Source of the DNA: Leucobacter viscericola
GTDB taxonomy: Bacteria; Actinomycetota; Actinomycetes; Actinomycetales; Microbacteriaceae
Direction of reading: 5' to 3'
DNA: 64,000 bases
NCBI RefSeq assembly: GCF_011299575.1
Contig: NZ_CP049863.1
Coordinates: 3,162,001-3,226,000, forward strand
Under the pieces are notes generated by a model. The model was not told where the DNA came from. It ran no database searches and was given only the letters and a program-made list of their open reading frames with translations. The position numbers and the translations under genes were made by a program. How positions within the stretch are numbered: the first letter of the stretch is position 1; every line of letters begins with the position of its first letter. Positions 14,623-25,341 of the stretch are shown piece by piece.

Positions 14623-17600
14623 ATGGCGGAGAGCTTTTCTAAGCAACAAAGTGGCTCCACTGGATCGGGGCGAGTTCGCGCGTCACGCGATGGAGATCGA
14701 TTCCACTATACATGGGCGGCAACCCGCCTCCTTCAGCTTCTGAGTCCCGCGTCAAATCTCCAACGAGTTACGGTCGAAGGGCTTGGAACTGTTCCTTCAC
14801 ACGAAGAGCCAGCCGGTGCCGAGGTTATCGACCTCGTTGAGTTCTATGGGACTTCAGATGAGAAGTTCACCTCTATTGAAATCCGTCAGTTTAAGCATTC
14901 AACACTTCATCCGGATAAGAATTTCACTCTGGGCGAAGTTCGCAAGGTTCTTGAGAAGTTCGCTCAGCTGGACACCGCATTGCGTATGCAACATCCTCAG
15001 GCGAGCATTCGCTTCTCAATAGTCACGAACACTCCCATTGCCTCTGGTGCGATTACTGCTGTGCACAATTTGGCAAGCGGTCGGACGCCGGAAGCCGGAT
15101 CATCAGCTGCCAAGCTGATAAAAAACCTAAATCTCAATAGTGATGACATAACGTCGCTGTGCGGGCGGCTCGATCTTCAAAGTTGTCAACCTGGAATTGT
15201 CGCCTTACGACGCGGGCTTAGTCGAGAAGTTGGTGGACTCACGGCTGACACCGACATTCGCGTGTCTGCCTCTCTTGTTGACTTGGTCGCCTCACGAGCG
15301 AGCACCGAGTCCAGCGGACCGATCTTTAAAGCAGATGTCCTGCTTGCTTTCGGATGCAGAGAGGAGGAACTTGCTCCCGCGCCATGCCTACTCGACAACG
15401 CACCTTTTATCTCGCGAGATGCGTATAGAGATCTCGCGGATCGGATTCTCGAAACTCCTGGATCGATGGTCCTCACTGCCGAGGGCGGCGTAGGCAAGAG
15501 CACGTTCGCTCGCGCGCTTTCGGACCTGCTATCTGATCGTGCCGACGTCATCATCTACGACTGCTTTGGGAATGGCAATTATCGGAATCCCGCTCATCCG
15601 AGACATCGTCATCGGGACGGGCTCGTGCAACTCGCGACTGAGATGGCCGGACTGCGACTGTGCGTTCCAATCGTTCATGCCGGGAATCTCGCTCCCGAGG
15701 AATACACCAAGGCATTCGTTCGTCGCCTCGATCATGCAAGCGAGGTGCTCATGCAGAGCGGAAATCGCCAGTTGGTCATCTTGGTGGACGCGGCCGACAA
15801 CGCTGTGATCGCAGCCGAGGACAACGCAGATTCCAGATCGTTTGTGCGCGACCTCCTCAGGCTACAGTCCGATATTCCCCCGAATGTTCGCATCGTGCTG
15901 ACCTGTAGACCAGAGCGTCTCGATCGCCTTGAGGCTCCGGTCGGCATGGCTTCGTTCGAATTGTCGGCCTTTGCTCCCGAAGAGACGGCGAAAGTTGTTT
16001 TAAGTTCTCACCCTTCGGCGACCGATCTGGACGTTTCAGAGATTCATGATCGAACAGCGGGTAATCCGCGAGTCGTGTCAACAGTGTTGTTTGAAACCGC
16101 AACGATTCATGATGCTCTTGGTCGAGTTACAGGCATGGCAAGCGCCACGTCTGCACTTGACTCTCTCATGCAAGAACAGGTCACGAACGCTTTCAACAAC
16201 GCCGGCAGATCGCGAGTAGAACTCGAACGCGCGGCGCAACTCCTTACGCTCTTGCGACCGAGTGTTCCGTTGGACGTGCTTGCGGAACTTGCTAGCACGC
16301 AGGCCGCGAGCGTGCGCAGTTTCATATCAGACCTTGGTAGAGGTCTAATTTTGGATGGGCAAAGTGTCCAGTTCCTCGACGAGCCAACCGAAACGTACTT
16401 CCGAAAGCTGCACCCTGCAACTCAAGAGGTTGCGGCCCAGGTAGCGGCGCAACTACGAGCGCTAAGCGGATCGTCCGCATACGCCGCGTCGTCCTTGCCT
16501 GAGGTTCTCTGGAGTGCGAATCTCTACGACGAACTCCTTGCGCTTGTCGCCACGGACGATGCCTTGCCGTCAACAAATGACGTCGAGCGTGCCCAAGTCG
16601 AGCACCTGCGAGTGGAGTTCGGTCTTCGTGCCGCTGTCCAGCTACGCCGCCCGGATTCGATCGTCCAGCTCGCAATGCGCGCCGGTGCCGGACGTGCAGG
16701 AAAAAGCCGTCAGCTCACGATTATCAGGGACAATCCCGACCTAGCGGGTTTACGGATGGATTCTCGAGTGCTTGGTGAGCTAATCGCGTCACGCGAACTT
16801 CCAGAGAGCTGGCCGGGTTCTACGCTCGGCTCCGAGGCAGCGTTGCTTGCGCACACCGCTGGAGGGGCGAGTGCAGCCAGGAGCAGAGTGCGGCAAGCAG
16901 CGTCAGCGATAGCCGCCTGGGTGCGCGCTCCGAGGGAACGGTACCCGCGAGACGAGAACGTCACTCCAGAACAGGTGGCACACATCGCATTGGCGATCCT
17001 ACGAACGGATGGACCAGCTCCGGCTGCCTGCTACCTATCAGGTTGGCGTCCAGCTCATTTCGTCCTGGAATCGAGCGCAGCCCTCGCTCGGGTGCTCATT
17101 TCATCAGCCAGCGATGAGGAGGTTTCCGGCTTGGTCGCGAGTTCCTCTCATCCCGCAGTGCTACTCGGCGTCCTTGGCGAGATGCAGCGCGTTGGCATGA
17201 GCCTGGACGCACATGACGCCAGTGCAGTGTGGACAAAGCTGAAGCGATTCCGTTCTCGCCTTCTCGCCGAAGACTACGAACAGCGGAATGCGGAAGACAC
17301 CGCATTTCGCGGTGCTTCATGGCTTTGCGCACTTGCGGTGCGTCACTCGATCGTCGACGCAACGGAAGCCGCGGAACGACTTCGCAAATGCTTGCCACCT
17401 TCGTTGCCCGTTGGGCTTGGTGACAGACACGGTCCAGGTCGGTCGGGCATCCTCTTCGCGGTTGCGTTGCGCGCGGAACTCCTGGGAGAGACACTCGATG
17501 TCGATCATTACCGACCGACTTTAGTTCCAGCGAAGCGTGGCAAGTACGATCCTATGAAGTCCAATAACGAGGACCTCAATCGCTATCTGTGTCCCGCGCT

Positions 17601-20600
17601 CCGCTGGCTCGGCGCCTGGGCAAAATACGCTCGCGGTGACATTGGCCCGCAAGCCACAGCAGCACTGATCGCGAGCTACTCCAAACGTTACTCACAAGAT
17701 GAGATCTGGTCGATGTCCAATCGAATCGCTCGGCAGATTTTACCTTTGCTTGGATCCGCCTTTGACGAAGAATTACCGACAGTCGCTTGCATCCAAGTGA
17801 TACAGACGATCGCTGCTGAAGCTCCGATTGCCGGGGCTCTCGACCTGATCCCGGGACTACTAGGCGACACTCGATTCTCATCGGTGGTCCTCGAACTTGC
17901 TGACGCTGCACGGTGCACTCTTGCCAGCAGTGCTGAAACAGCCGACGGCAAAGCCGAGACTCTAGTGCATATAGCTCGTGGACTCCATCGCTTTAGCTTT
18001 GCCGAAGCTGGAAGCTATTTCGATCAAGCGGTGAAAACCGCTACTGGAGTCGGCGATGACGCGATCTATCGATGGGATGCAATCGTTGCCCTAACTCGGG
18101 CAGCTGCTGGCGTCGACCCCGCTGATGCGATCGCCCTCGCCGCGCGCGTCTCTCGTCTCGGTGAAGCCGTCGAACCGATCACTTATGATCGATTCAACCA
18201 ACACCAGCTGGTCGCTGCGCTTGCGCTGGTCTCAGGCACCAACGTTTTCCGAGTTCTTGGGCAGTGGCGGGATCGCCGGTTCGGGTCGCTTGACTGGCAG
18301 TTCAGGGGACTTGTCGAAGGGGATGAGGCCCTGTTCGCGGGACGACCAGACCTCACAACGGTCTTGGCGCCCTTCTCAACCAACCTTGATCTAAACGCCG
18401 CGCTCGGTGAACTTGTCGCCTCCGGAGGGCTCAACGCAAAGGCTCTGTCTACCGCAAACGATCTCGCAAACCGACTTGGGCGCTCAATCGATGCCGAGTT
18501 CGCGCAACCTTCACTTCCTGACCCTCCTCCTGCCAACGATCCTGACGAGTTTCGGAGCACAACCTTTGACCTCAAATCAGACGAAGAAGCAGAACGATCT
18601 GCTCAGCTGGAGGAATGCAAGGCGCAGATCGCGGCACTCGACCTCACTCAGGTGAGCGGCGTGGACGCGGCGGTCCGACTTCAGCAAGAGTCTCGTACAT
18701 ACAGTGACCGCCTCTTCATCGCAGAGGTCTTTACACGCCCCATGCTTCAGTGGGGCCTAATCCTAGACGCCGCATTGAAATCTGATGCTCTCAGCGATTA
18801 TGAGCTCGCAAAACTCTTGAACGCGGCCCTCGTGCGGCCTCGAACTGCTCAATCGTTCGTAGACTCGTTGAAAAGGGCGGTTGGTACCTGCGTTGAGCGA
18901 TATGGTGCCCAGTTACTTCATCACAACTGGATGGGTTTTGACCTGCCTGCGGCGGCCGCCCTCTTGGAGGTACACACGACGGATCTCCTCCAACGCGCGC
19001 TCGATCACCTGAATCTTGAGGAAGCGTTGACCGACGCCGATCACTGCTATATGCTCGCAGCTGGAGCGTCAGCGGTCCTCGACCCTTCCACGGCTGCTCG
19101 CGTGCTTGGCGAAGCGCTCGCTACATTCGAGGATGAACTTGGAATTAGTCCCAGGACAGTCACCAGGCAGGCCCCAGCAGAGCCAATCGACATCGCTGTA
19201 GCAAACTTCCTTTGGACCGCCCTCGGTGACCCTCGTTCTGCAGTTCGTTGGCAGGCTGCGCACGCGGTGCGTACTGCCATCGAGCTTGGCGCGAATGACG
19301 TGATCGTTGCGCTCTGCTCAGCAGTGATTCGGGGCGACGCAGCTGGGTATGCCGACGAACGATTCCTCTTCTACGATATGAGCGCGGCGGAATGGTTCCT
19401 GGTCGCTGTCAAGCGAGTAGCACGCGACGATCCGTCTGTCATTGACGCGCTCATGCCTGCAGTGATCGGACTAAGCGACCGCTATCCGGACCACGCTGCG
19501 ATTCAACAGCACTGCTTATCAGTTGCTCGACTGACCACCCCAGCTGGTCATTCGGTTGGGATCGACAGGAAGGCCAAGCTGGCAGAACCCGTGGTCCTCG
19601 AAAGCTGGCGTCGCCCTACCCGCCCCGGCCCAATGATTATAGGTGCACCGCAAGCAGAGTACCGATTCGGTTCCGACTTCGACGAGTACGTACTCGGTAA
19701 GCTAACGGACGCGTTCATCATCACACACCAAGATGTGCTCGATCTGGCTAGCGCTCTCATCCTCGACGAATGGGGGTGGCGAGTCGACGGCGAACGTCTA
19801 GTGGACCCGAGACAGACGGCAGGTGTATACCAGGATGGCGAAACCTATGGATACAAGTGGGAGATACCTAAAGCTGAGGACCTCAACTACTACCTAGAAC
19901 GTCACGCGGCACTCACCATCGCCGGAAGGCTGATGCGGACCGCTACGCCGTACCGCGACCCCGATTCGGAACGGCTGGACGTCCTTGAATGGCTCGCCGA
20001 ATTCGACATCGCGCGCCACGACGGGCGATGGATTACAGATCAGCGAAGCCCAGTTCCTGGTCCCTTGGCTACCGTCGGTCCACGTGAACGTAACAAAGTT
20101 CACGAATCCGAGTTCCTGGCCGCCCTCAAGCCTGCGGACGGATGGGTGACGGTCTGGCAATCAGCGTCTGTCACCGAATACGACCGATCCCTAAGCATCA
20201 ACATTGAGTCAGCTTTGGTCAACCCGGAGGCCGTCGGGGCATTTGTGCGTGCCCTGCAAACAGCTGACGGTTATTGGAGCTTCCGAATCCCCTCAGCTGA
20301 CCTCGATGACAAAGATTTCCAGTTCTCCTCACCGCCGTTCCAGCTTCGAGGATGGGTGTCAACGCCGAATTCTGAAGGCGGCATTGATCGACTGGATCCC
20401 CTAGCCACCGAACTCGCGCCCGAGCTGTCTCGCCCTTCCGCGGACATTGTGGAGGCTCTCAGCATCACCTCATGGAACGGTGGCCTCCGCTGGGAGCGCG
20501 CGAACGGAGAGGCCGTTTTGGCATCTGAGACCTGGGCGGAGATTAGCGTCGGCCGTGAACGGCACGGCCCATCAGGCAACCGGCTCCGGATCACAACCGA

Positions 20601-20823
20601 AGCGCTCGACCAGATGTTGGGACAACTCGATTCCGCACTCATCGTAGTGGTACAAGTGAAGCGCAAAGATCGTCGCGCTCATTATGCCGACGTCACCGAC
20701 AACGACACTGAAGGAGGTTACGCCGATCATGACAACGACTTCCGAGTCTTCTCCTACCAACCAGGAACTGGATGGAACGACTTCAACGGCCGCGTTGGAA
20801 CTAGGCAAGCTGCTCGCGGCTGA
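14623..20823 (+). CDS. Giant STAND/NACHT ATPase with N-terminal Cap4-like nuclease (Avs-like)
   Basis: This 2,066-aa protein leads the island operon. Residues about 15-130 resemble the Cap4/DUF4297 nuclease: SGRVRASRDGDRFHYTWAA, then EVIDLVEF (near 67) and IEIRQFKHS (near 87-93), giving the D...(E/Q)xK core. A STAND ATPase follows, with Walker A AEGGVGKST (about 286-294), the segment YDCFGNGNYRNP, Walker B LVILVDAADNA (about 384) and the sensor-like LTCRPER (near 426). The remaining roughly 1,500 residues are Ala/Leu-rich helices, probably a solenoid sensor, ending in a distinct C-terminal domain. The plan matches Avs-type proteins that recognise phage components and then cut DNA. Which ligand it senses cannot be told. 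ATG 14,623 is the first in-frame start; no strong ribosome site is obvious. Confidence 0.75.
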   Translation: MAESFSKQQSGSTGSGRVRASRDGDRFHYTWAATRLLQLLSPASNLQRVTVEGLGTVPSHEEPAGAEVIDLVEFYGTSDEKFTSIEIRQFKHSTLHPDKNFTLGEVRKVLEKFAQLDTALRMQHPQASIRFSIVTNTPIASGAITAVHNLASGRTPEAGSSAAKLIKNLNLNSDDITSLCGRLDLQSCQPGIVALRRGLSREVGGLTADTDIRVSASLVDLVASRASTESSGPIFKADVLLAFGCREEELAPAPCLLDNAPFISRDAYRDLADRILETPGSMVLTAEGGVGKSTFARALSDLLSDRADVIIYDCFGNGNYRNPAHPRHRHRDGLVQLATEMAGLRLCVPIVHAGNLAPEEYTKAFVRRLDHASEVLMQSGNRQLVILVDAADNAVIAAEDNADSRSFVRDLLRLQSDIPPNVRIVLTCRPERLDRLEAPVGMASFELSAFAPEETAKVVLSSHPSATDLDVSEIHDRTAGNPRVVSTVLFETATIHDALGRVTGMASATSALDSLMQEQVTNAFNNAGRSRVELERAAQLLTLLRPSVPLDVLAELASTQAASVRSFISDLGRGLILDGQSVQFLDEPTETYFRKLHPATQEVAAQVAAQLRALSGSSAYAASSLPEVLWSANLYDELLALVATDDALPSTNDVERAQVEHLRVEFGLRAAVQLRRPDSIVQLAMRAGAGRAGKSRQLTIIRDNPDLAGLRMDSRVLGELIASRELPESWPGSTLGSEAALLAHTAGGASAARSRVRQAASAIAAWVRAPRERYPRDENVTPEQVAHIALAILRTDGPAPAACYLSGWRPAHFVLESSAALARVLISSASDEEVSGLVASSSHPAVLLGVLGEMQRVGMSLDAHDASAVWTKLKRFRSRLLAEDYEQRNAEDTAFRGASWLCALAVRHSIVDATEAAERLRKCLPPSLPVGLGDRHGPGRSGILFAVALRAELLGETLDVDHYRPTLVPAKRGKYDPMKSNNEDLNRYLCPALRWLGAWAKYARGDIGPQATAALIASYSKRYSQDEIWSMSNRIARQILPLLGSAFDEELPTVACIQVIQTIAAEAPIAGALDLIPGLLGDTRFSSVVLELADAARCTLASSAETADGKAETLVHIARGLHRFSFAEAGSYFDQAVKTATGVGDDAIYRWDAIVALTRAAAGVDPADAIALAARVSRLGEAVEPITYDRFNQHQLVAALALVSGTNVFRVLGQWRDRRFGSLDWQFRGLVEGDEALFAGRPDLTTVLAPFSTNLDLNAALGELVASGGLNAKALSTANDLANRLGRSIDAEFAQPSLPDPPPANDPDEFRSTTFDLKSDEEAERSAQLEECKAQIAALDLTQVSGVDAAVRLQQESRTYSDRLFIAEVFTRPMLQWGLILDAALKSDALSDYELAKLLNAALVRPRTAQSFVDSLKRAVGTCVERYGAQLLHHNWMGFDLPAAAALLEVHTTDLLQRALDHLNLEEALTDADHCYMLAAGASAVLDPSTAARVLGEALATFEDELGISPRTVTRQAPAEPIDIAVANFLWTALGDPRSAVRWQAAHAVRTAIELGANDVIVALCSAVIRGDAAGYADERFLFYDMSAAEWFLVAVKRVARDDPSVIDALMPAVIGLSDRYPDHAAIQQHCLSVARLTTPAGHSVGIDRKAKLAEPVVLESWRRPTRPGPMIIGAPQAEYRFGSDFDEYVLGKLTDAFIITHQDVLDLASALILDEWGWRVDGERLVDPRQTAGVYQDGETYGYKWEIPKAEDLNYYLERHAALTIAGRLMRTATPYRDPDSERLDVLEWLAEFDIARHDGRWITDQRSPVPGPLATVGPRERNKVHESEFLAALKPADGWVTVWQSASVTEYDRSLSINIESALVNPEAVGAFVRALQTADGYWSFRIPSADLDDKDFQFSSPPFQLRGWVSTPNSEGGIDRLDPLATELAPELSRPSADIVEALSITSWNGGLRWERANGEAVLASETWAEISVGRERHGPSGNRLRITTEALDQMLGQLDSALIVVVQVKRKDRRAHYADVTDNDTEGGYADHDNDFRVFSYQPGTGWNDFNGRVGTRQAARG

Positions 20824-21433
20824 GCTGGAACAAACCGACACTCTCGGACGCTGGATAGCTCACTATCTTGCGGAGCGCATGACGAGCCTTGAACAGAAGA
20901 CTGGATCTGCGAGAGACACCGCCGAAGCTGAGATCGCCGACTTAATCCTCCGCCTCTGGTCGCTTCGTCGTCAGCTGCCCGGCGACCGCTTGCCCCTCGC
21001 TGAAGTGGACGAAGTGGAAGCGGCAATCGAAAGGCTGACACCCGGACGAAGGCCGTGGGCATATTTCGGTGCATTCGCCACTGACACCGAGCCAAGTCCA
21101 GAGGAGACCGAAACAAGAACCACACTGAAGGCCGCACAGCTCGTCGATCGACTCGCCGGCGATCTCGTCCATGGGCTGATCGGCCGCGCGGCTGCACTCG
21201 CCGTGGAAGATGGCGCGGCCTGGACCAAGCAGGCGGAGAAGATCGGAGATGGTGCGCTGCGGACTCTCCGTCGCGTTTGTTTCGCCGCCAGCGGCAGCGA
21301 AGACGACGCCGAGAGTCCGGACTGGAAAAATGAGGTCCTAAGGAGAGCAATGGCGCTGTCGTCGGTGGTTTCGACCTTGGTCACCACTCTAGAAGCTGAG
21401 GGGCAGGAGCTTCCGGGTGATATCCGTGGCTGA
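20729..21433 (+). CDS. 234-aa helical protein, middle gene of the island operon
   Basis: This frame starts at ATG 20,729, with AAGGAGG 11 nt upstream inside the giant ATPase gene, and overlaps it by 95 nt, so the two are coupled. The product is soluble and almost wholly helical (LELGKLLAAELEQTDTLGRWIAHYLAERM, then ARDTAEAEIADLILRLWSLRRQL), with a short central loop containing RRPWAYFGAF and an acidic stretch DTEPSPEETET. No catalytic motif is visible. It is likely a structural or regulatory partner of the two nucleases. I recognise no family. Confidence 0.75.
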   Translation: MTTTSESSPTNQELDGTTSTAALELGKLLAAELEQTDTLGRWIAHYLAERMTSLEQKTGSARDTAEAEIADLILRLWSLRRQLPGDRLPLAEVDEVEAAIERLTPGRRPWAYFGAFATDTEPSPEETETRTTLKAAQLVDRLAGDLVHGLIGRAAALAVEDGAAWTKQAEKIGDGALRTLRRVCFAASGSEDDAESPDWKNEVLRRAMALSSVVSTLVTTLEAEGQELPGDIRG

Positions 21434-21609
21434 TATATCCAGCGGTAGTGTTACCAGAATGCCGTGGACGCTCATTGGTTATCGGTTCTCGGCTTTGAAG
21501 GTCGGCGAAGCAGGACCCGATAGTCCGGAGTCCGGGTGCCTGATTCGGCCGCAGCAACGCGAGCGCGACAACGCGCCAAGTCTTCGATATGGGTGGGGAG
21601 ATAAATAGC

Positions 21610-24600
21610 ATGGGGCGGAACAAGCCGAGAAAACCCAAACGCACTCATGCCAAGCCTTCGGTGCCCACACGCGATGAACTCGCGCAAATCTTTGGTCGGT
21701 TCGATCAGGACCGGTTGTGGGCCACGTTGTTTGCAGCGGCCTCGTCGCCGGTGGCCCGGCACCGTGCCACCTCGGTAGGTGTGGCGCTCGCTGCTAGCCT
21801 TCGTGCGAGCTTCATTACCAACGAGAGTTCGAGAGAGCTTCTCCCCAACATACAGGAGCTGGTTGACGCGGCGGCTGAGTCCCAGGGCATTGGTGTAATG
21901 CACGAGGACTACATCTCTACCGACCCCACCAATGTCGCTACTGTCCGAGTCGGTGACGAACTGCTGCGTTACGTGCCGGGGTTGGTCGAGAGGCCGATAG
22001 CCGACCTTTCCCGGGCTCTGCGACTTGCCGACGCGGTCGATGATCGACTTGTGCGGCGGCACAAGTTTGGGATCGCCAACGTTGTTCGAGTAGCACTCAG
22101 GTACGTGGATTACTGCCTGAATACTCTGTTGCCGGAGTGGCAACCGGCTCCGGACATCGAACTCGGCGACGAAATTGACCTTCCAGCTGCCGAGCTGGAC
22201 GCCGCCGGCAGGCTCGTTTCCGCTGACCCGCTTGAATCGCTCCAACTCGACCAAGCGGATCTGCTCGCGCTTGAATGGATGACCTCGCCGGCGATCTCGG
22301 TAAAGTACGATCACGAGAATCTGACGAGCCCCTTCGGGCGGACTCTGCGTTATCGCCTCTCAACCACTGACCCACATTTTCGATGGTTGCCACCGACCTA
22401 CGTTCCCGGAATGCTTGCTCACGCGGTCACGGAACTTGTCGATGGCCTTGAACGTGATAACCATGCCAGGCGAGCACTCCGGGCTTCCTGCATCGATGCG
22501 ATCCGCGGCGCACTCTGGCGGTTCTCGAATGCCTTGGTCGAGGCACCCCCCAAAGCACGCGATGAGACGTCTCCACTGACTGGGAATGAAATCCAGTGGA
22601 TTGTTCCGGTCGAGGGTCCCAATTTCATCGCGGTGTCGATCCTTTTCACAGAAGACCTTCCTAGAACTGGGCCGTTGTCACCAGCGTGCGTAACGCTGGC
22701 AGACCGCGTCCGGGACCATGACCCATCGGACGGCCCCATCTCGGTACAGATCGCGGGCGGCGGCACCATCAAGTTGCTCCCCGGTGCAAGCGTCGTTCCG
22801 CTTGTCATCGTCGCTGGCACATCCCATCTGGTGGCTCCGCAGGCGCATGGGCAGGCGACCCTTGCACTGGAAGACCTCACCTGGATCGCGGAAACTGCAA
22901 CAGCAGACGACGACCTGTTTCGATTTTCCCGCGATTTGAGCTCACCAGAGTTCCCCTCCAGCTTCGGCTGGGAAGCAATCAACTACTGGGAACCATGGAG
23001 GATGAACGACAAGACCTTCTTCAAAGGCGGGATCAGCCCAACACACATGTACTTTGAGGCGCATGCTGGAGAAGCCGAGTGGGAGCGCGCGGTCGATCTC
23101 TCGCGCCTAGAGATCGCGCTTCATGGAACAGGGCTACCGGCGCTGAGGCACGCAGAGATGGCCGAAATCTCATCCGGAAACGTCGCGTCCGTATCGTTCC
23201 TTAGCCCCGAGAGCGAATACGACCATCGACGGGGAACCCACTACGCCCCCAATCGCATCGGATGGTCTCTGCCTCTCATCACGCCCCCGATCGCAATTGT
23301 CAGGTCCGACCCGGGCTGGACCGACGACCAGGAGTATCGGTTCCTGTTCGACGTCTGTGGAGGTCTCATCTTCGCCTTCGACGCAATCGGTGAGTCATGG
23401 CGACACGCCCACGAAGACCTCGGAACTCCCGGATACCGGCTCTGGCTTCGAACAGTTGAACTAAGCGATGAAGCGGTCGAGTTCTCATGTCCGCGCACTC
23501 GAACGGAGGGTGCTCCGTGCGTGGCGCTCTGGAGTTTGGGCCTAGAAGAGTTCGTGCAAAAGGCGGATGGCAAACCCTTCGCAGCCAATGCGCTCACAGC
23601 CAACGCCCTCGAACGGCTTCTCATGCACGGCGGCGTCGGTGAGAGCGTTGCACAAGAGATCGGACGCGAATGGCTCACCTGCTTACCATTCCTGATACTT
23701 GAGACGAAGACCGCGCGAACCAAACTCAACCATCTGCCGAGGCCTTGGCAGCTGAGCCCGTCTGACCGGTCAGCAGCAACTGTATCCTTCGCCCGTCGCT
23801 TGCACGCGACGGGCATACAACCCGGCGAGTACCGTGAGATCGAAGCTAATGCGCTAGTTAGAACCCATATCGCGCCCGCAGCTCTGGAACAGCTCAACGA
23901 TCGAATCGCATTACACAACCGCGATTTGATCGTCGCCACTGGAATGGAGCAACTCAATCGGGTCTATGACCACCTACAGGAAGAACAAGGAAACCTGACC
24001 CGCGTCGCCGAGAATCTGAGCACTGAGTGGGATCCAGTCGCGCGCATGGCCGAGCTCGCAAGCGAAACGCTCGAACTACGGCAGTGCAACGAGATCATCG
24101 TCGAAGCCGCATTGAGACTGGACGCGGATATTGATGGGCAACAGCCTGTCACGTCTCAGAGCTGGAGTGCGCTCCTAGCCGCCGCAGATGCATACCGCAC
24201 AATGACGACGTTGAGCGAGCGATTGTATCACCGGGTTGCTCCTGCGATCATTGAGGTCAGCTCTGCATACGAACTCACATTCAAAGACGACGAGCACGTG
24301 ACTGGTGATTCATGGGTGATGGATGGGGGATCTCTCAACACGGCGGCAGCCACTATCCGCCTCGGCCCGGTACTCGATGACGACGAGGTAGGCGCAGGAA
24401 GACTTGAGGATGCCGTTGACCCCGCGATGCTGGAAGCCTTCGGAGCGTACACTTCCGATCTCTTCGTGGTCTTGATGGCGCTCGCTCAGTGGGATTCTTT
24501 CAACGACGGTAGAAGCATAGCAATTACTTCGGAGGACAAAGCTCTCAGTTGGGTCTTTGAAGCAGCCGGTGATCCCGATGAAGAACAGCGGTCGCGTCTC

Positions 24601-25341
24601 CGGCACGCATTTCAAATACTCACGGTGTCCTCGGACATCCTCCGATCCAGTAGTTGGGAGCCGTGGCAAACACGGACCCGCAGGCATCGTCTACTCGTCC
24701 GACCTCTTGTAAGACGTCCGGATGGCACCATCCTGATCGCGCCGCAGTATCTTCTGACAACCCTGAGCGTTTACGACAACTACCTGACGCAAGGCGTTCT
24801 ACCTTGGACGGGTGAGGTGCCTGACAAGGTGTCCAAGGCTCTTGCTGAGAGACGATCAGGTAGGAACAAGGCGTTCGAGCGAACACTTGAGCGGCAGCTT
24901 CAAGGAGTTGGGTTCAAGACCATCGCGCGCGTGAAGCCTGGCGATCACGCTCGTCTGGGTGTCCCGGAACTGACGACAGAAGTGGACCTTGTTTGCGGGC
25001 GTAACGGTGATCCGAACATCTGGCTGATCGAAGCGAAAGACCCCGCATCAGTTTACGGCTTTGCGGAGACAGCGCGCCAGCTGCGGACCTTCTACGGCGA
25101 CTCGGAGAACAAAGGTCGGGTCAAGCCTTGCTATGCCACTCAGCTCGCGCGCAAGGAGGCAGAGTTGAAGCCCTACGTTGAAGACATAGCGAGGAAACTC
25201 TGCCTGGAGCCATTGCCGGATCACGGTGCCCACGTGCTTAAAACACGCTTCGTTACTCGCCATCTGACGCCAGCCGGCTACTGGGTCTCGCGTCCATACG
25301 AGGTACTCACGACGTCGCAGTTCCTTGCTGCACTTGATTAA
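21610..25341 (+). CDS. 1,243-aa protein with C-terminal PD-(D/E)xK nuclease domain
   Basis: The third island gene starts at ATG 21,610 with GGGGAG about 10 nt upstream; an in-frame ATG at 21,589 is less well placed. The first 1,050 residues match nothing I know. They begin very basic (MGRNKPRKPKRTHAKPS), then become mixed alpha/beta with beta-rich stretches. The end is a clear restriction-endonuclease fold: RNKAFERTLERQLQGVGF (about 1,084-1,101), TEVDLVCG (about 1,122) and IWLIEAKD (about 1,137-1,144), which gives the E...D...ExK core. It follows the 234-aa gene by 176 nt on the same strand. It is probably a second nuclease effector of the system; a role in self DNA processing is also possible. 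Confidence 0.75.
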   Translation: MGRNKPRKPKRTHAKPSVPTRDELAQIFGRFDQDRLWATLFAAASSPVARHRATSVGVALAASLRASFITNESSRELLPNIQELVDAAAESQGIGVMHEDYISTDPTNVATVRVGDELLRYVPGLVERPIADLSRALRLADAVDDRLVRRHKFGIANVVRVALRYVDYCLNTLLPEWQPAPDIELGDEIDLPAAELDAAGRLVSADPLESLQLDQADLLALEWMTSPAISVKYDHENLTSPFGRTLRYRLSTTDPHFRWLPPTYVPGMLAHAVTELVDGLERDNHARRALRASCIDAIRGALWRFSNALVEAPPKARDETSPLTGNEIQWIVPVEGPNFIAVSILFTEDLPRTGPLSPACVTLADRVRDHDPSDGPISVQIAGGGTIKLLPGASVVPLVIVAGTSHLVAPQAHGQATLALEDLTWIAETATADDDLFRFSRDLSSPEFPSSFGWEAINYWEPWRMNDKTFFKGGISPTHMYFEAHAGEAEWERAVDLSRLEIALHGTGLPALRHAEMAEISSGNVASVSFLSPESEYDHRRGTHYAPNRIGWSLPLITPPIAIVRSDPGWTDDQEYRFLFDVCGGLIFAFDAIGESWRHAHEDLGTPGYRLWLRTVELSDEAVEFSCPRTRTEGAPCVALWSLGLEEFVQKADGKPFAANALTANALERLLMHGGVGESVAQEIGREWLTCLPFLILETKTARTKLNHLPRPWQLSPSDRSAATVSFARRLHATGIQPGEYREIEANALVRTHIAPAALEQLNDRIALHNRDLIVATGMEQLNRVYDHLQEEQGNLTRVAENLSTEWDPVARMAELASETLELRQCNEIIVEAALRLDADIDGQQPVTSQSWSALLAAADAYRTMTTLSERLYHRVAPAIIEVSSAYELTFKDDEHVTGDSWVMDGGSLNTAAATIRLGPVLDDDEVGAGRLEDAVDPAMLEAFGAYTSDLFVVLMALAQWDSFNDGRSIAITSEDKALSWVFEAAGDPDEEQRSRLRHAFQILTVSSDILRSSSWEPWQTRTRRHRLLVRPLVRRPDGTILIAPQYLLTTLSVYDNYLTQGVLPWTGEVPDKVSKALAERRSGRNKAFERTLERQLQGVGFKTIARVKPGDHARLGVPELTTEVDLVCGRNGDPNIWLIEAKDPASVYGFAETARQLRTFYGDSENKGRVKPCYATQLARKEAELKPYVEDIARKLCLEPLPDHGAHVLKTRFVTRHLTPAGYWVSRPYEVLTTSQFLAALD

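Noticed and set aside
14623-20823. Reading the giant ATPase as two or more genes
   Set aside because: One uninterrupted frame with continuous protein-like composition; no internal start with a ribosome site was noted.
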